In this document: piece by piece, positions 53,447 through 63,580 of the stretch
How positions within the stretch are numbered: the stretch's first letter is position 1
Layout: the number at the start of each line of letters is the position of its first letter
From: Lichenicoccus sp965213775
GTDB taxonomy: Bacteria > Pseudomonadota > Alphaproteobacteria > Acetobacterales > Acetobacteraceae
Length of the DNA stretch: 64,000 nucleotides
Assembly: GCA_965213775.1 (NCBI GenBank)
Contig: CBDCAC010000006.1
Location: 1-64,000 of the forward strand
Direction: 5' to 3'
Position numbers and translations under genes: made by a program
The notes under the pieces: generated by a model
What the model was told of the DNA's origin: nothing
The model's database searches: none
The model's input: the letters and a program-made list of their open reading frames with translations, nothing else

Positions 53447-54448
53447 ATGGACATCGCCCCGGCCGATGCGGATTTCGACGCCATCCCGGTGATCGACTTC
53501 GCCTCGATTACGAGCAGCGATCCGGCGACACGCGCCGCCGCCGCGCACGAGCTGCGACAGGTCTGCACCCGCATCGGCTTCTTCTACCTGCGCAACCACG
53601 GCGTGGCGCCGCGGATCATCGACGACTGCTTCGCGGAGGCGCGCGCCTACTTCGCGATGCCGCTGGAGGCCAAGATGCGCACCCACATCTCCCGCTCGGC
53701 GCATCATCGCGGCTATGGCGGGCTGCTGGAGGAACAGACCGACGCCGAGGGCGCCGCCGACCTGCACGAGGCCTTCGACCTCAGCCACGACGTGCCCGCG
53801 GACGATCCCGAGGTGCTGCGCGGCTGCTGGCTGTCCGGCCCCAACGCCTGGCCGGACGACGCCTCGCCCGGGTTCCGCCGGGCGCTGGAAGCCTACTACG
53901 CCGCCATGCTGGCGCTCGGGCGGCGCCTGTTCGGCGGCTTCGCGCTGGCGCTGGGCCTGCCGGAGGCGGCGTTCGAGCCGATGCTGGACCGGCCCGGCAG
54001 CTTCATGCGCGTGCTGCACTATCCGCCGCAGCCGCCGCGGCAGGGTGCGGCGGCGCCGGCCGGCATCGGCATCGGCGCGCACTCCGACTACGAGTGCTTC
54101 ACCATCCTCGCCCAGGACGATGTCGGTGGCCTGGAGGTGCGCAACGCGCGCGGCGACTGGATCGCCGCGGTGCCGGTGCCGGACTGCTTCGTGATCAACA
54201 TCGGCGACATGATGGCGCGCTGGACCAACGACCTGTTCGCCTCGACGCTGCACCGCGTGATCAACCGTTCCGGCCGCGAGCGCTACTCGGTGCCGTTCTT
54301 CTACGGCGTCGACTACGACGTGACCCTGGAGACGCTGCCGGTCTGCATCATGCCGGACCGGCCGCAGCGCTACGCGCCGATCAACGCGCACGAGTACGTC
54401 GCCTCGCGGATCAAGGGGACCTACGCGCTGTACGACGCGCCGGCCTGA
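53447..54448 (+). CDS. Isopenicillin N synthase-like 2-oxoglutarate/Fe(II) oxygenase
   Basis: Non-heme iron oxygenase, 333 residues. IPVIDFASI and CTRIGFFYLRNHGV form the DIOX N-terminal domain; the iron ligands are the HxD in IGAHSDYECF and the His in STLHRVINRSGRERYSVPFF, which also contains the R-x-S co-substrate motif. It is unlikely to make penicillin; related enzymes hydroxylate small molecules or bases. ATG 53447 follows GAGAGG. Divergent from the BMP-type importer, so its substrate may be the imported compound. Confidence 0.92.
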   Translation: MDIAPADADFDAIPVIDFASITSSDPATRAAAAHELRQVCTRIGFFYLRNHGVAPRIIDDCFAEARAYFAMPLEAKMRTHISRSAHHRGYGGLLEEQTDAEGAADLHEAFDLSHDVPADDPEVLRGCWLSGPNAWPDDASPGFRRALEAYYAAMLALGRRLFGGFALALGLPEAAFEPMLDRPGSFMRVLHYPPQPPRQGAAAPAGIGIGAHSDYECFTILAQDDVGGLEVRNARGDWIAAVPVPDCFVINIGDMMARWTNDLFASTLHRVINRSGRERYSVPFFYGVDYDVTLETLPVCIMPDRPQRYAPINAHEYVASRIKGTYALYDAPA

Positions 54449-54450
54449 TG

Positions 54451-54483
54451 GCCCTCCGGGTCGAGGGCCGAGCCCCTCGCCCC
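54451..54483. repeat. Type B-related hairpin (B6, partial)
   Basis: CGGGTC followed by CGAGGGC/GCCCCTCG (loop CGA, one bulged base). Only the second hairpin of the unit is clear. It lies between the convergent ends of the oxygenase and xylH genes. Confidence 0.55.
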
Positions 54484-54496
54484 GTCTCGGCACGGT

Positions 54497-55726
54497 TCAG
54501 CGCTTGGTGCCGGTCGCGATGTCCAGCCAGACCGCGAGCAGCAGGATCACGCCCTTGACGATCATCTGCCAGAACGTGTCGACGCTGAGCATCGACATGC
54601 CGTTATCCAGGCTGGCCATGATCAGCGCGCCGATCAGGGCGCCGAACACGGTGCCGGAGCCGCCGCGCAGCGAGGTGCCGCCGATCACGCACGAGGCGAT
54701 GGCGTCGAGCTCCTGCAGGCTGCCGGCCGAGGGCGAGCCGGCGGCGAGGCGGGCGGTGGTGGTGATGCCGGCGAAGGCCGCCATCAGCCCCATCAGCGCG
54801 AACACCAGCAGCTTGACCCGCTGCACGTTGATGCCCGACAGCCGGGTCGCCTCGAGGTTGCCGCCGATCGCGTAGATGCGACGGCCGAACACGGTGCGAC
54901 GCGCCATCAGGGTGAAGCCGCCGAGCAGCACCAGCAGCACCAGCACCGGCGTCGGCACGCCGCGATAGGCATCGACCGCCCACACGAAGCCGCCGATCGC
55001 GGCGGCGGCCGCGAACAGCTTCAGCGCGTCGAGCCAGCCGGCCGGGACGCTCAGCCGGTGCTGCTGCCGCCGCTGCCGGGCGCGCAGCTGCACGAAGGCG
55101 AGCAGCCCGAACACCAGCAGGCCCAGACCCAGCCCGACCAGGTCTGGCAGGTAGCTCTGCCCGATCGCGACCAGCGAGGCGCCGGTGGGGGCGATGGTGA
55201 CGCCGCCGGTGATGCCGAGCAGGATGCCGCGGAACACCAGCATGCCGGCGAGGGTGACGATGAACGAGGGCACGCCGAGGTAGGCGACCCAGTAGCCGTT
55301 GAACAGGCCGGCGGCGATGCCGAGCAGCATCACCACCAGCACCGTCACCGGCAGCGGCACGTGGTAGGTCACGTCGAGGATCGCGGCGACGCCGCCGAGC
55401 AGCCCGAGCAGCGAGCCGACCGACAGGTCGATCTCGCCGGAGACGATGACGAACACCATCCCCGAGGCGAGCATGCCGGTGACCGCCATCTGCCGCAGCA
55501 GGTTGGAGAAGTTGCGCGCGGTCAGGAAGTCGCCGTCGGTGAGCTGCCAGAACAGCGCCCAGATCACCGCGATCGCGCTCAGCAGCGCCAGGATCTTGTA
55601 GCGCGAGAAGGCGCCCTTGAGCTGGTCGAGCCTGAGGGTGAGGCCCGGCTTGGCATCGAGGCCGCCCGGATGGGAGCCAGCCTGGGTGACGACGGGCGCG
55701 GTCTTGTCGAAGGCCGTGAGCTTCAT
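54497..55726 (-). CDS. xylH: Xylose ABC transporter permease XylH
   Basis: 409 residues, about ten membrane segments. VIVSGEIDLSVGSLLGLLGG, LGVPSFIVTLAGMLVFRG and AIGGNLEATRLSGINVQRVK are XylH/RbsC-type signatures and the length suits XylH. GGAGGGAAC before ATG 55726. Third gene of the xylFGH importer. Confidence 0.94.
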   Translation of the reverse strand: MKLTAFDKTAPVVTQAGSHPGGLDAKPGLTLRLDQLKGAFSRYKILALLSAIAVIWALFWQLTDGDFLTARNFSNLLRQMAVTGMLASGMVFVIVSGEIDLSVGSLLGLLGGVAAILDVTYHVPLPVTVLVVMLLGIAAGLFNGYWVAYLGVPSFIVTLAGMLVFRGILLGITGGVTIAPTGASLVAIGQSYLPDLVGLGLGLLVFGLLAFVQLRARQRRQQHRLSVPAGWLDALKLFAAAAAIGGFVWAVDAYRGVPTPVLVLLVLLGGFTLMARRTVFGRRIYAIGGNLEATRLSGINVQRVKLLVFALMGLMAAFAGITTTARLAAGSPSAGSLQELDAIASCVIGGTSLRGGSGTVFGALIGALIMASLDNGMSMLSVDTFWQMIVKGVILLLAVWLDIATGTKR

Positions 55727-55742
55727 GGTTCCCTCCGCCGCT

Positions 55743-57278
55743 TCAGGCGGCGCGCCGCAGCGGGGTGATCGCCGCCGACAGCACCTGTTCCTGGGTCAGC
55801 CCGTCATTGACGAAGTCGCCGCGCAGCTCGCCCTCGCCGATCACCAGCACGCGGTCGGAGATGCCGAGCACCTCGGGCATTTCCGACGACACCATGATCA
55901 CCGCGGCCCCGGTGCGGGCGAGGGCGAAGATCAGCCGGTAGATCTCGTACTTGGCGCCGACATCGACGCCGCGCGTCGGCTCGTCGAGGATCAGAAGCTT
56001 GGGTGCGGGCGCCAGCATCTTGGCGATCACCGCCTTCTGCTGGTTGCCGCCCGAGAGGTTGGCGATCGGCAGCATCGGCGAGGCGGTCTTGATGCGCATG
56101 CGGGCGATGTCGGCGCCGATCGCATTCAGCTCGGCCGCCTCGTCGATCAGCCCGCGCCTGGCGTAGCGGGCCAGCACCGCCATGGTCATGTTCTGGCCCA
56201 CCGCCATGCCGGGGATGATGCCGTACGCCTTGCGGTCTTCGGGCACCATGCTGATGCCGGCGCGCACGGCGTCGAGCGGCGAGCGCACCCGCAGCGGACG
56301 GCCGTGCAGGAACAGGCTGCCCTCGCTGGTGCCGCGCCAGGCGCCGAAGATCGCCGAGACCAGCTCGGTGCGGCCGGCGCCGACCAGCCCGGCGACGCCC
56401 AGGATCTCGCCGGCGCGCACCGAGAACGACACGTCGTCGACGCGCTTTCGCTGCCGGTTGTCGGGATCCCAGCAGGTGACGTGGCGCGCCTCGAACACGA
56501 CCTCGCCGATCTCGTGCGGCTCGCGCGGGAACAGGTTGTTCATCTCGCGCCCGACCATCATGCGTATGATGTCGCCCTGGGTGAGCTGCGCCATCGGCGC
56601 CGAACCCACGAAGGCGCCGTCGCGTATCACGGTGACGCTGTCGGCGATCGCCTCGATCTCGTCGAGCTTGTGCGAGATGTAGACGCAGGCGGTGCCGCGG
56701 CGCTTGAGGTCGCGCACCAGGCCGAGCAGCACGTCGATCTCGCGACGGGTCAGCGACGAGGTCGGCTCGTCGAGGATCAGCAGGCGCGCGTTCTTGTTCA
56801 GCGCGCGCGCGATCTCGATCAGCTGCTGCTCGCCGCCGGCGAAGTTGGAGGCCGGCTCGGCGACGTTGATGTGGCCCATCTTGAGCTCGGTCATCAGCGC
56901 CGCGGCGCGCGCGAACATGGTCTCGAAATCGATCAGGCCGCTGCGCGTCAGCGGCTCGCGGCCGAGGAAGATGTTCTCCGCCACCGAGAGCTGCGGCACC
57001 AGCATCAGCTCCTGGTGGATGATGACGATGCCGGCGGCCTCGGTCTCGCGCACGCCCCCGGCGCGCAGCGGCTGACCGTCCCACAGGATGCTGCCGGTCC
57101 AGCTGCCGTACGGGTAGACCGCCGAGAGCACCTTCATCATCGTTGACTTGCCGGCACCGTTCTCGCCGCACAGCCCGACGCACTCGCCGGGCCGCACCGC
57201 GAGGTCGATGCCGCTCAGCGCGCGCACGCCGGAGAACTCCTTGACGATGCCGTGCATCTCGAGAAGAAACTCGCCCAT
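55743..57278 (-). CDS. xylG: Xylose ABC transporter ATP-binding protein XylG
   Basis: 511 residues, two ABC domains. First: Walker A GENGAGKST, FAGGEQQLIEIARAL signature, LILDEPTSSLT Walker B. Second: degenerate P-loop GLVGAGRTELV, NLSGGNQQKAVIAKML signature, LILDEPTRGVDVGAKYE. Strong GGAGGA before ATG 57278. Located between xylF and xylH, as expected. Confidence 0.95.
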   Translation of the reverse strand: MGEFLLEMHGIVKEFSGVRALSGIDLAVRPGECVGLCGENGAGKSTMMKVLSAVYPYGSWTGSILWDGQPLRAGGVRETEAAGIVIIHQELMLVPQLSVAENIFLGREPLTRSGLIDFETMFARAAALMTELKMGHINVAEPASNFAGGEQQLIEIARALNKNARLLILDEPTSSLTRREIDVLLGLVRDLKRRGTACVYISHKLDEIEAIADSVTVIRDGAFVGSAPMAQLTQGDIIRMMVGREMNNLFPREPHEIGEVVFEARHVTCWDPDNRQRKRVDDVSFSVRAGEILGVAGLVGAGRTELVSAIFGAWRGTSEGSLFLHGRPLRVRSPLDAVRAGISMVPEDRKAYGIIPGMAVGQNMTMAVLARYARRGLIDEAAELNAIGADIARMRIKTASPMLPIANLSGGNQQKAVIAKMLAPAPKLLILDEPTRGVDVGAKYEIYRLIFALARTGAAVIMVSSEMPEVLGISDRVLVIGEGELRGDFVNDGLTQEQVLSAAITPLRRAA

Positions 57279-57308
57279 CTCGGGATCCTCCGTGCGCGCG
57301 CCGCGCGG

Positions 57309-58346
57309 CTACTCGCCGATCTGCGCCTTGCTGTAGAAGTTGTCGCGCACCAGCAGATCGACGTTGGCCTTGGTGATCACGATCGGCGTCAGCAGCTCGG
57401 TGGGGACGTCCTTCTTGCCGTTGTTGATGGTCGAGTTGAAGGACGGCTTCTGTCCGCGGGCGAGCTGCACCGCCATCTTCGCCGCACTGGAGGCGATCAC
57501 CTTGAGCGGCTTGTAGACGTCGCTGCTCTGGGTGCCGGCGACGATGCGCTTGATCGCCGAGAGGTCGGCGTCCTGGCCGGACACGCCCACCTTGCCGGCG
57601 AGACCCTGCGCCGCCAGCGCCTGGATCGCGCCGCCGGCGACCGCGTCGTTGGAGGCGACGATGCCCTGGATGTCGTTCTTGTTTGCGGTCAGCGCGTTCT
57701 CGACGATCGACAGCGCCGCAGTCGCGGACCATTCCGGCACCCACTGCGAGCCGACCACCTTGATGTCGCCGCGATCGATCAGCGGCTGCAGCACCTTCAT
57801 CTGGCCCTGGCGCAGCAGCTTGGCGTTGTTGTCGGTCGGCGCCCCGCCGAGCAGGTAGTAGTCGCCCTTGGGCACCGCGTCGACCACGCCCTGGGCCTGC
57901 ATCTGGCCGACGCGGACGTTGTCGAAGGAGATGTAGGCGTCGATGTCGGCGTCCAGGATCAGCCGGTCGTAGGAGATCACCTTGATCCCGGCCTGCTTGG
58001 CCTCGGCCACGATGTTGCCGAGCACCTTGCCGTTGAACGGCACGATCACGATCACGTCGACGCCGCGCGAGATCAGGTTCTCGATCTGCGAGATCTGGCG
58101 CTGCTCGTTGCCGTCGGCCGAGGTCACGCTGACGGTGGCGCCCATCGACTTGGCGGCGGCGACGAAGTAGTCGCGGTCGCGCGACCAGCGCTCGATGCGC
58201 AGATCGTCGATCGAGAACCCGATCTTGGGGTGTGCCGCGCTGGCGCGTGCCGGGCTGGGCGCCAGGCCGGGTGCCGCGGCGGCCAGCAGGGCGGCGAGAC
58301 CGGCCGCCGCGGCGTGGCGGCGTGTCAGGGAACGGGACAGTCGCAA
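57309..58346 (-). CDS. xylF: D-xylose-binding periplasmic protein XylF
   Basis: 345 residues. A twin-arginine-like signal (SLTRRHAAAAGLAALLAAAA) precedes the binding domain KIGFSIDDLRIERWSRDRDY; VIVIVPFNGKVLGN, SYDRLILDADIDAYISFDN and VGVSGQDADLSAIKRIV match XylF. The start is TTG at 58346, decided by AGGAGG five bases upstream; no ATG or GTG fits the signal peptide. First gene of the importer. Confidence 0.94.
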   Translation of the reverse strand: MRLSRSLTRRHAAAAGLAALLAAAAPGLAPSPARASAAHPKIGFSIDDLRIERWSRDRDYFVAAAKSMGATVSVTSADGNEQRQISQIENLISRGVDVIVIVPFNGKVLGNIVAEAKQAGIKVISYDRLILDADIDAYISFDNVRVGQMQAQGVVDAVPKGDYYLLGGAPTDNNAKLLRQGQMKVLQPLIDRGDIKVVGSQWVPEWSATAALSIVENALTANKNDIQGIVASNDAVAGGAIQALAAQGLAGKVGVSGQDADLSAIKRIVAGTQSSDVYKPLKVIASSAAKMAVQLARGQKPSFNSTINNGKKDVPTELLTPIVITKANVDLLVRDNFYSKAQIGE

Positions 58347-58444
58347 GGTTTCCTCCTGTGGACGTATGCCCGGGGCCGGCGGCCTGTCTCGGCCGCTCTG
58401 TCGTCGCAGCCGGGCGCGCAGTGCCGCAATGGGTATCAGCATGA

Positions 58445-58454
58445 GGCACGTGCC
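58445..58454. promoter_or_regulatory. Palindrome between xylF and the LacI-type regulator, candidate operator
   Basis: GGCACGTGCC is a perfect 10-bp palindrome with the central CG typical of LacI-family operators, 99 bases before the xylF start. The divergent region 58347-58619 holds no gene and must contain both promoters. Confidence 0.4.
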
Positions 58455-58619
58455 ACAACCGGGTTTCCCGCGGGTCCGCAGGGTTTTCATCACAAGGTCC
58501 GGTAGTCGCTCCGGATATTTTGCACCGCAGCATTAGGCGGCCGCCCCTGCGCGCGGTATCGCGTGCGCTCGGTGGCGAATTTGACTATCGTACCTCAGAG
58601 GCCGCGCTATGCTGGCGCG

Positions 58620-59666
58620 ATGAAGCGGATGACCGTCCACGACGTCGCCGAGCATGCCGGGGTCTCGCTCGCCACCGTCGACCGCGTGCTCAACCGGCGC
58701 CCGGGCGTGAGCAGCGCCATGGCCGAGCGGGTGCGGGCGACCATCGAGCGGATCGGCTTCCAGCGCGACCATTTCGCCGCCAGCCTCGCCACCAGCCGGC
58801 GCCACCGCTTCGTCTTCGTGCTGCCCAGGCTCGACAGCAACAGCTTCATCTGCATGCTGCGTCGCGAGATCGAGGCGCAGCTGGCCTCGCTGGCGGCGCG
58901 CCGGATCCAGATCTCGCTGCTGGACTATGCCGCCTTCGACCCTCTCGCACTCGCCCGGGTGCTGCACGCGCTCGTCCCCGCGGCCCACGCGGGGGAGGCG
59001 GCCGCGATCGACGGGGTGGCGCTGGTCGGCATCGACGCGCCGGCGGTGCGCGCCGCCATCGAGCAGCTGCACGAGTGCCGGGTCGCCGTCATCACCCTGG
59101 TCTCCGACGTCTCGCCGTCGCGACGGCTGCACTGCATCGGCATCGACAACGTCGCCGCCGGCCGCGTCGCCGCCTCGCTGATCGGGCGCTTCAACGCGCG
59201 CCGCGTCGGCCGCGTGGCGATGATCGCGGGCAAGCTGGCGCTGCGCGACCACAGCGAGCGCGCGCTGGGCTTCACCCAGGTGATGCAGCAGGACTATCCG
59301 CAGCTCGCCCTGCTGCCGGCGGTCGAGGGGCTGGATGACGGCCGGGTCACCGCCGCGCTGACCCGCGCCCTGCTGGAACATGATGATCTGATCGGCATCT
59401 ACTCGGTGGGGGCGGGCAATCGCGGCATCGTCGAGGCGCTGGAGCAGTCCGGGCGGCAGCACGACGTCGTGGTGGTGGGCCACGAACTCACCGCCCACAC
59501 CCGACGCGCGCTGCTCGGGGGCACCTTCGATGCGGTGCTGCACCAGCAGGTCCGCGACGAGGTCGCGGTGGCCGTGGAGGCGCTGCGCGCGGCCAGCCTC
59601 GGCGACGTCGGCCACGTGCCGGCGCCGATCCGCATCGACATCTTCCTGCGCGACAACATCTCCTGA
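58620..59666 (+). CDS. LacI family transcriptional regulator of the xylose locus
   Basis: 348 residues. MTVHDVAEHAGVSLATVDRV is the LacI helix-turn-helix and NRRPGVSSAMAERVR the hinge start; the rest is a periplasmic-binding-like sensor (RHRFVFVLPRLDSNSF, HCIGIDNVAAGRVAASLIG). It probably represses xylFGH and xylBA until xylose binds. ATG 58620 lacks a ribosome-binding site. It is nine bases before xylB. Confidence 0.92.
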   Translation: MKRMTVHDVAEHAGVSLATVDRVLNRRPGVSSAMAERVRATIERIGFQRDHFAASLATSRRHRFVFVLPRLDSNSFICMLRREIEAQLASLAARRIQISLLDYAAFDPLALARVLHALVPAAHAGEAAAIDGVALVGIDAPAVRAAIEQLHECRVAVITLVSDVSPSRRLHCIGIDNVAAGRVAASLIGRFNARRVGRVAMIAGKLALRDHSERALGFTQVMQQDYPQLALLPAVEGLDDGRVTAALTRALLEHDDLIGIYSVGAGNRGIVEALEQSGRQHDVVVVGHELTAHTRRALLGGTFDAVLHQQVRDEVAVAVEALRAASLGDVGHVPAPIRIDIFLRDNIS

Positions 59667-59674
59667 GGACGCCC

Positions 59675-61149
59675 ATGCCTGAAGAGGCCCCCACGTATAT
59701 CGGCATCGACATCGGCACCTCCTCGGTCAAGGCGGTGCTCATCGACGCGGCGCAGCAGCCATGCGGCAGCGCGTCGGAGCCGCTCGGCATCAGCCGACCG
59801 CAGCCCGGCTTCTCCGAGCAGGACCCGCCTGCGTGGTGGGAGGCGACGCTGCGCGCGCTCGCCGCCCTCGCCGCCGGGTGGCCGCGCGAGATGGCGGCGG
59901 TCGCGGGCATCGGGCTGTCGGGGCAGCAGCACGGCGCGGTGCTGCTCGATGCGGACGATGCGGTGCTGCGTCCGGCGATCCTGTGGAACGACACCCGCAG
60001 CCACCTCGAATGCGACGAGCTGGAGGCGGCGCTGCCGGAGTTCCGCCGCATCATCGGCAACATCCTGATGCCGGGCTTCACCGCGCCGAAGCTGCGCTGG
60101 GTGAGCAAGCACGAGCCGGCGATCTTCGCGCGCGTGCGGCGCGTGCTGCTGCCGAAGGACTACGTGCGGTGGCACCTGACCGGCGAGGCGGTCTCCGACA
60201 TGTCGGACGCGTCCGGCACCGGCTGGCTCGATGTCGGGGGCCGCGACTGGTCGGACGCGGCACTCGCCGCCACCGGGCTTGATCGCGCGCAGATGCCGCG
60301 ACTGGTGGAGGGCAGCGCGGTCTCGTCGACCTTGCTGCCGCAGCTCGCGGCCCGCTTCGGCATCGAGGGCCGCGTGGTGGTGGCCGGCGGCGGCGGCGAC
60401 AACGCCGCCTCGGCCTGCGGCATCGGCGCGGTCACGCCGGGCAGCGCCTTCGTCTCGCTCGGCACCTCGGGCGTGCTGTTCGCCTCCACCGAGCGGTTCG
60501 CGCCGAACACCGGCTCGGCGGTGCACGCCTTCTGCCACGCGGTGCCGCAGACCTGGCACCAGATGGGCGTGATCCTGTCGGCGACCGACAGCCTGGAATG
60601 GCTGGCACGGCTGCTGCGAAGCGACGCGGCGAGCCTCGTCGCGGCGCTGGGCGAGCGTGTCCAGGCCCCCTCGCCCGCGCTGTTCGCGCCGTATCTCGCC
60701 GGCGAGCGCACGCCGCACAACCTGGCGGGACTGCGCGGCGGCTTTGCCGGGCTCGGGCACGAGGCGGACGCCGGCCAGCTCACCCAGGCGGTGCTGGAGG
60801 GGGTCGCCTTCGCCTTTCGCGACTGCCGCGACGCGCTGGCTGCCGCGGGCACCGAGATCGAGCGCGCCTGGGCGGTGGGCGGCGGCGCCCGCTCGCGCCT
60901 GTGGCTGCGCATCGTCGCCAGCGTGCTGCGCGTGCCCCTCGACCTGCCCGCGGGTGCCGAGCACGGCGGCGCGTTCGGCGCCGCCCGGCTCGCGATGTGC
61001 GCGGCCACCGGTGCGGACCCGACGTCGCTCTGCACCGCGCCCGCGATCGCCGAGACCATCGAGCCCGACCCGGCACTGGCCGACGCCTACGACCGCAGCT
61101 TCGCCCGCTACCGCACCATGGCCTCCGGCCTCAAGCAACTGGTGACGTC

Positions 61150-61153
<4 letters not shown>
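59675..61153 (+). CDS. xylB: Xylulokinase
   Basis: FGGY kinase of 492 residues, phosphorylating D-xylulose. YIGIDIGTSSVKAVLID is the phosphate-1 loop, GIGLSGQQHGAVLLD and AILWNDTRS the substrate region, SLGTSGVLFAS and AVGGGARSRLWLRIVA the C-terminal ATP site. Stop overlaps the xylA start (ATGA). Confidence 0.96.
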
Positions 61154-62457
<1,304 letters not shown>

Positions 62458-62522
62458 TCGGGCCCGCCCCGGCAACTCATGGCTTGCCGGCGATGTTGCA
62501 CGACCGACCCCGGAGTGCATCG

Positions 62523-63539
62523 ATGACCCGCGTGACGCTGAAGCCGCTTTCCCTGCAGACGATCGTGCTGACGGGGGCGACGTCGGGCATCGGCCTGGCC
62601 ACCGCGCGCATGGCGGCGAGGCAGGGCGCGAAGCTGCTGCTGGTCGCGCGCAACGAGGCGGCGCTGCTGAAGGTGCGCGACGAGATACGCGCCGGCGGCG
62701 GCCAGGCCGAGTACGCGGTGGCGGACGTGTCGGATCGCGCGCAGCTCGAGGCCGCGTGCGCGCGCGCGCAGGAGGCGTTCGGCGGCATCGACGCCTGGGT
62801 GAACGATGCCGGCGCCTTCATCTACGGCGCCCTCGACGAGGTCTCGATCGAGGACCAGCGTCGCGTGTTCGACGTGATCTACTGGGGCACCGTCCACGGC
62901 ACCCTGGTCGCGGCGGAGGCGCTCAAGGATGCCGGCGGCGCCATCGTCAATGTCGGCAGCGTGCTCGGCGAGATCGCGATCCCCTACCAGGGCCCGTACT
63001 GTGCCGCGAAGTTCGCGGTCAAGGGCTTCACCGAGGCGTTCCGGCGCGAGACCCAGGCCAAGGGACTGCCGATCTCGCTGACCCTGATCAAGCCGGCCGC
63101 GATCAACACGATGTTCATGGAGCACGCCCGCAACCGGATCGGCGCGGTCGGCACCCGCAATCCGCCGCCGGCCTACGATCCGCAGCTGGTCGCGCGCGCC
63201 ATCCTGCATGGCTGCGGCAAGCCGGTGCGCGACCTGGTCGTCGGCGGCGCCGGCGGCCTGTCGATGGTGGTCGGCAACCGGCTGGCGCCGCAGCTGATGG
63301 ACCTCGCGTTCGCGACCTTCGGGCGGGCCTCTCAGGTCTCCGACGATCCGGGCATCCCGGCCCGGCGCGACAACCTGTACGAGCCGCGAGAGGACGGCGA
63401 GGAGAACAGCAGCCTCGCCCCGTTTACGCGAAAGACCAGCCTCGCGCTGGAGGCCCAGCTGCATCCGGTCGCCACCATGGCGACGCTGGTGGGCGTCGGC
63501 GCGCTGCTGTTCGGCGCGGTCGCCGCGCGCAGGGCCTGA
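62523..63539 (+). CDS. SDR family oxidoreductase with C-terminal membrane anchor
   Basis: 338 residues. VLTGATSGIGLATARMA is the NAD(P) site; catalytic Ser in VNVGSVLGE and YCAAK follow. The usual NNAG reads NDAG. The C-terminus (MATLVGVGALLFGAVAARR) is a likely membrane segment, unusual for short-chain dehydrogenases but known in this subgroup. GGAG precedes ATG 62523. 65 bases after xylA; a xylose role is not evident. Confidence 0.88.
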   Translation: MTRVTLKPLSLQTIVLTGATSGIGLATARMAARQGAKLLLVARNEAALLKVRDEIRAGGGQAEYAVADVSDRAQLEAACARAQEAFGGIDAWVNDAGAFIYGALDEVSIEDQRRVFDVIYWGTVHGTLVAAEALKDAGGAIVNVGSVLGEIAIPYQGPYCAAKFAVKGFTEAFRRETQAKGLPISLTLIKPAAINTMFMEHARNRIGAVGTRNPPPAYDPQLVARAILHGCGKPVRDLVVGGAGGLSMVVGNRLAPQLMDLAFATFGRASQVSDDPGIPARRDNLYEPREDGEENSSLAPFTRKTSLALEAQLHPVATMATLVGVGALLFGAVAARRA

Positions 63540-63580
63540 TCCGCCGCGCGAGCTTGTCGGTCGGGGTCATCGGGCGGCGC

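Noticed and set aside
58581..58613. TTGACT and TATGCT as a promoter for the LacI-type regulator
   Set aside because: The spacer is 21 bases, too long for a standard sigma-70 promoter, although a leaderless transcript from the TATGCT box is possible.
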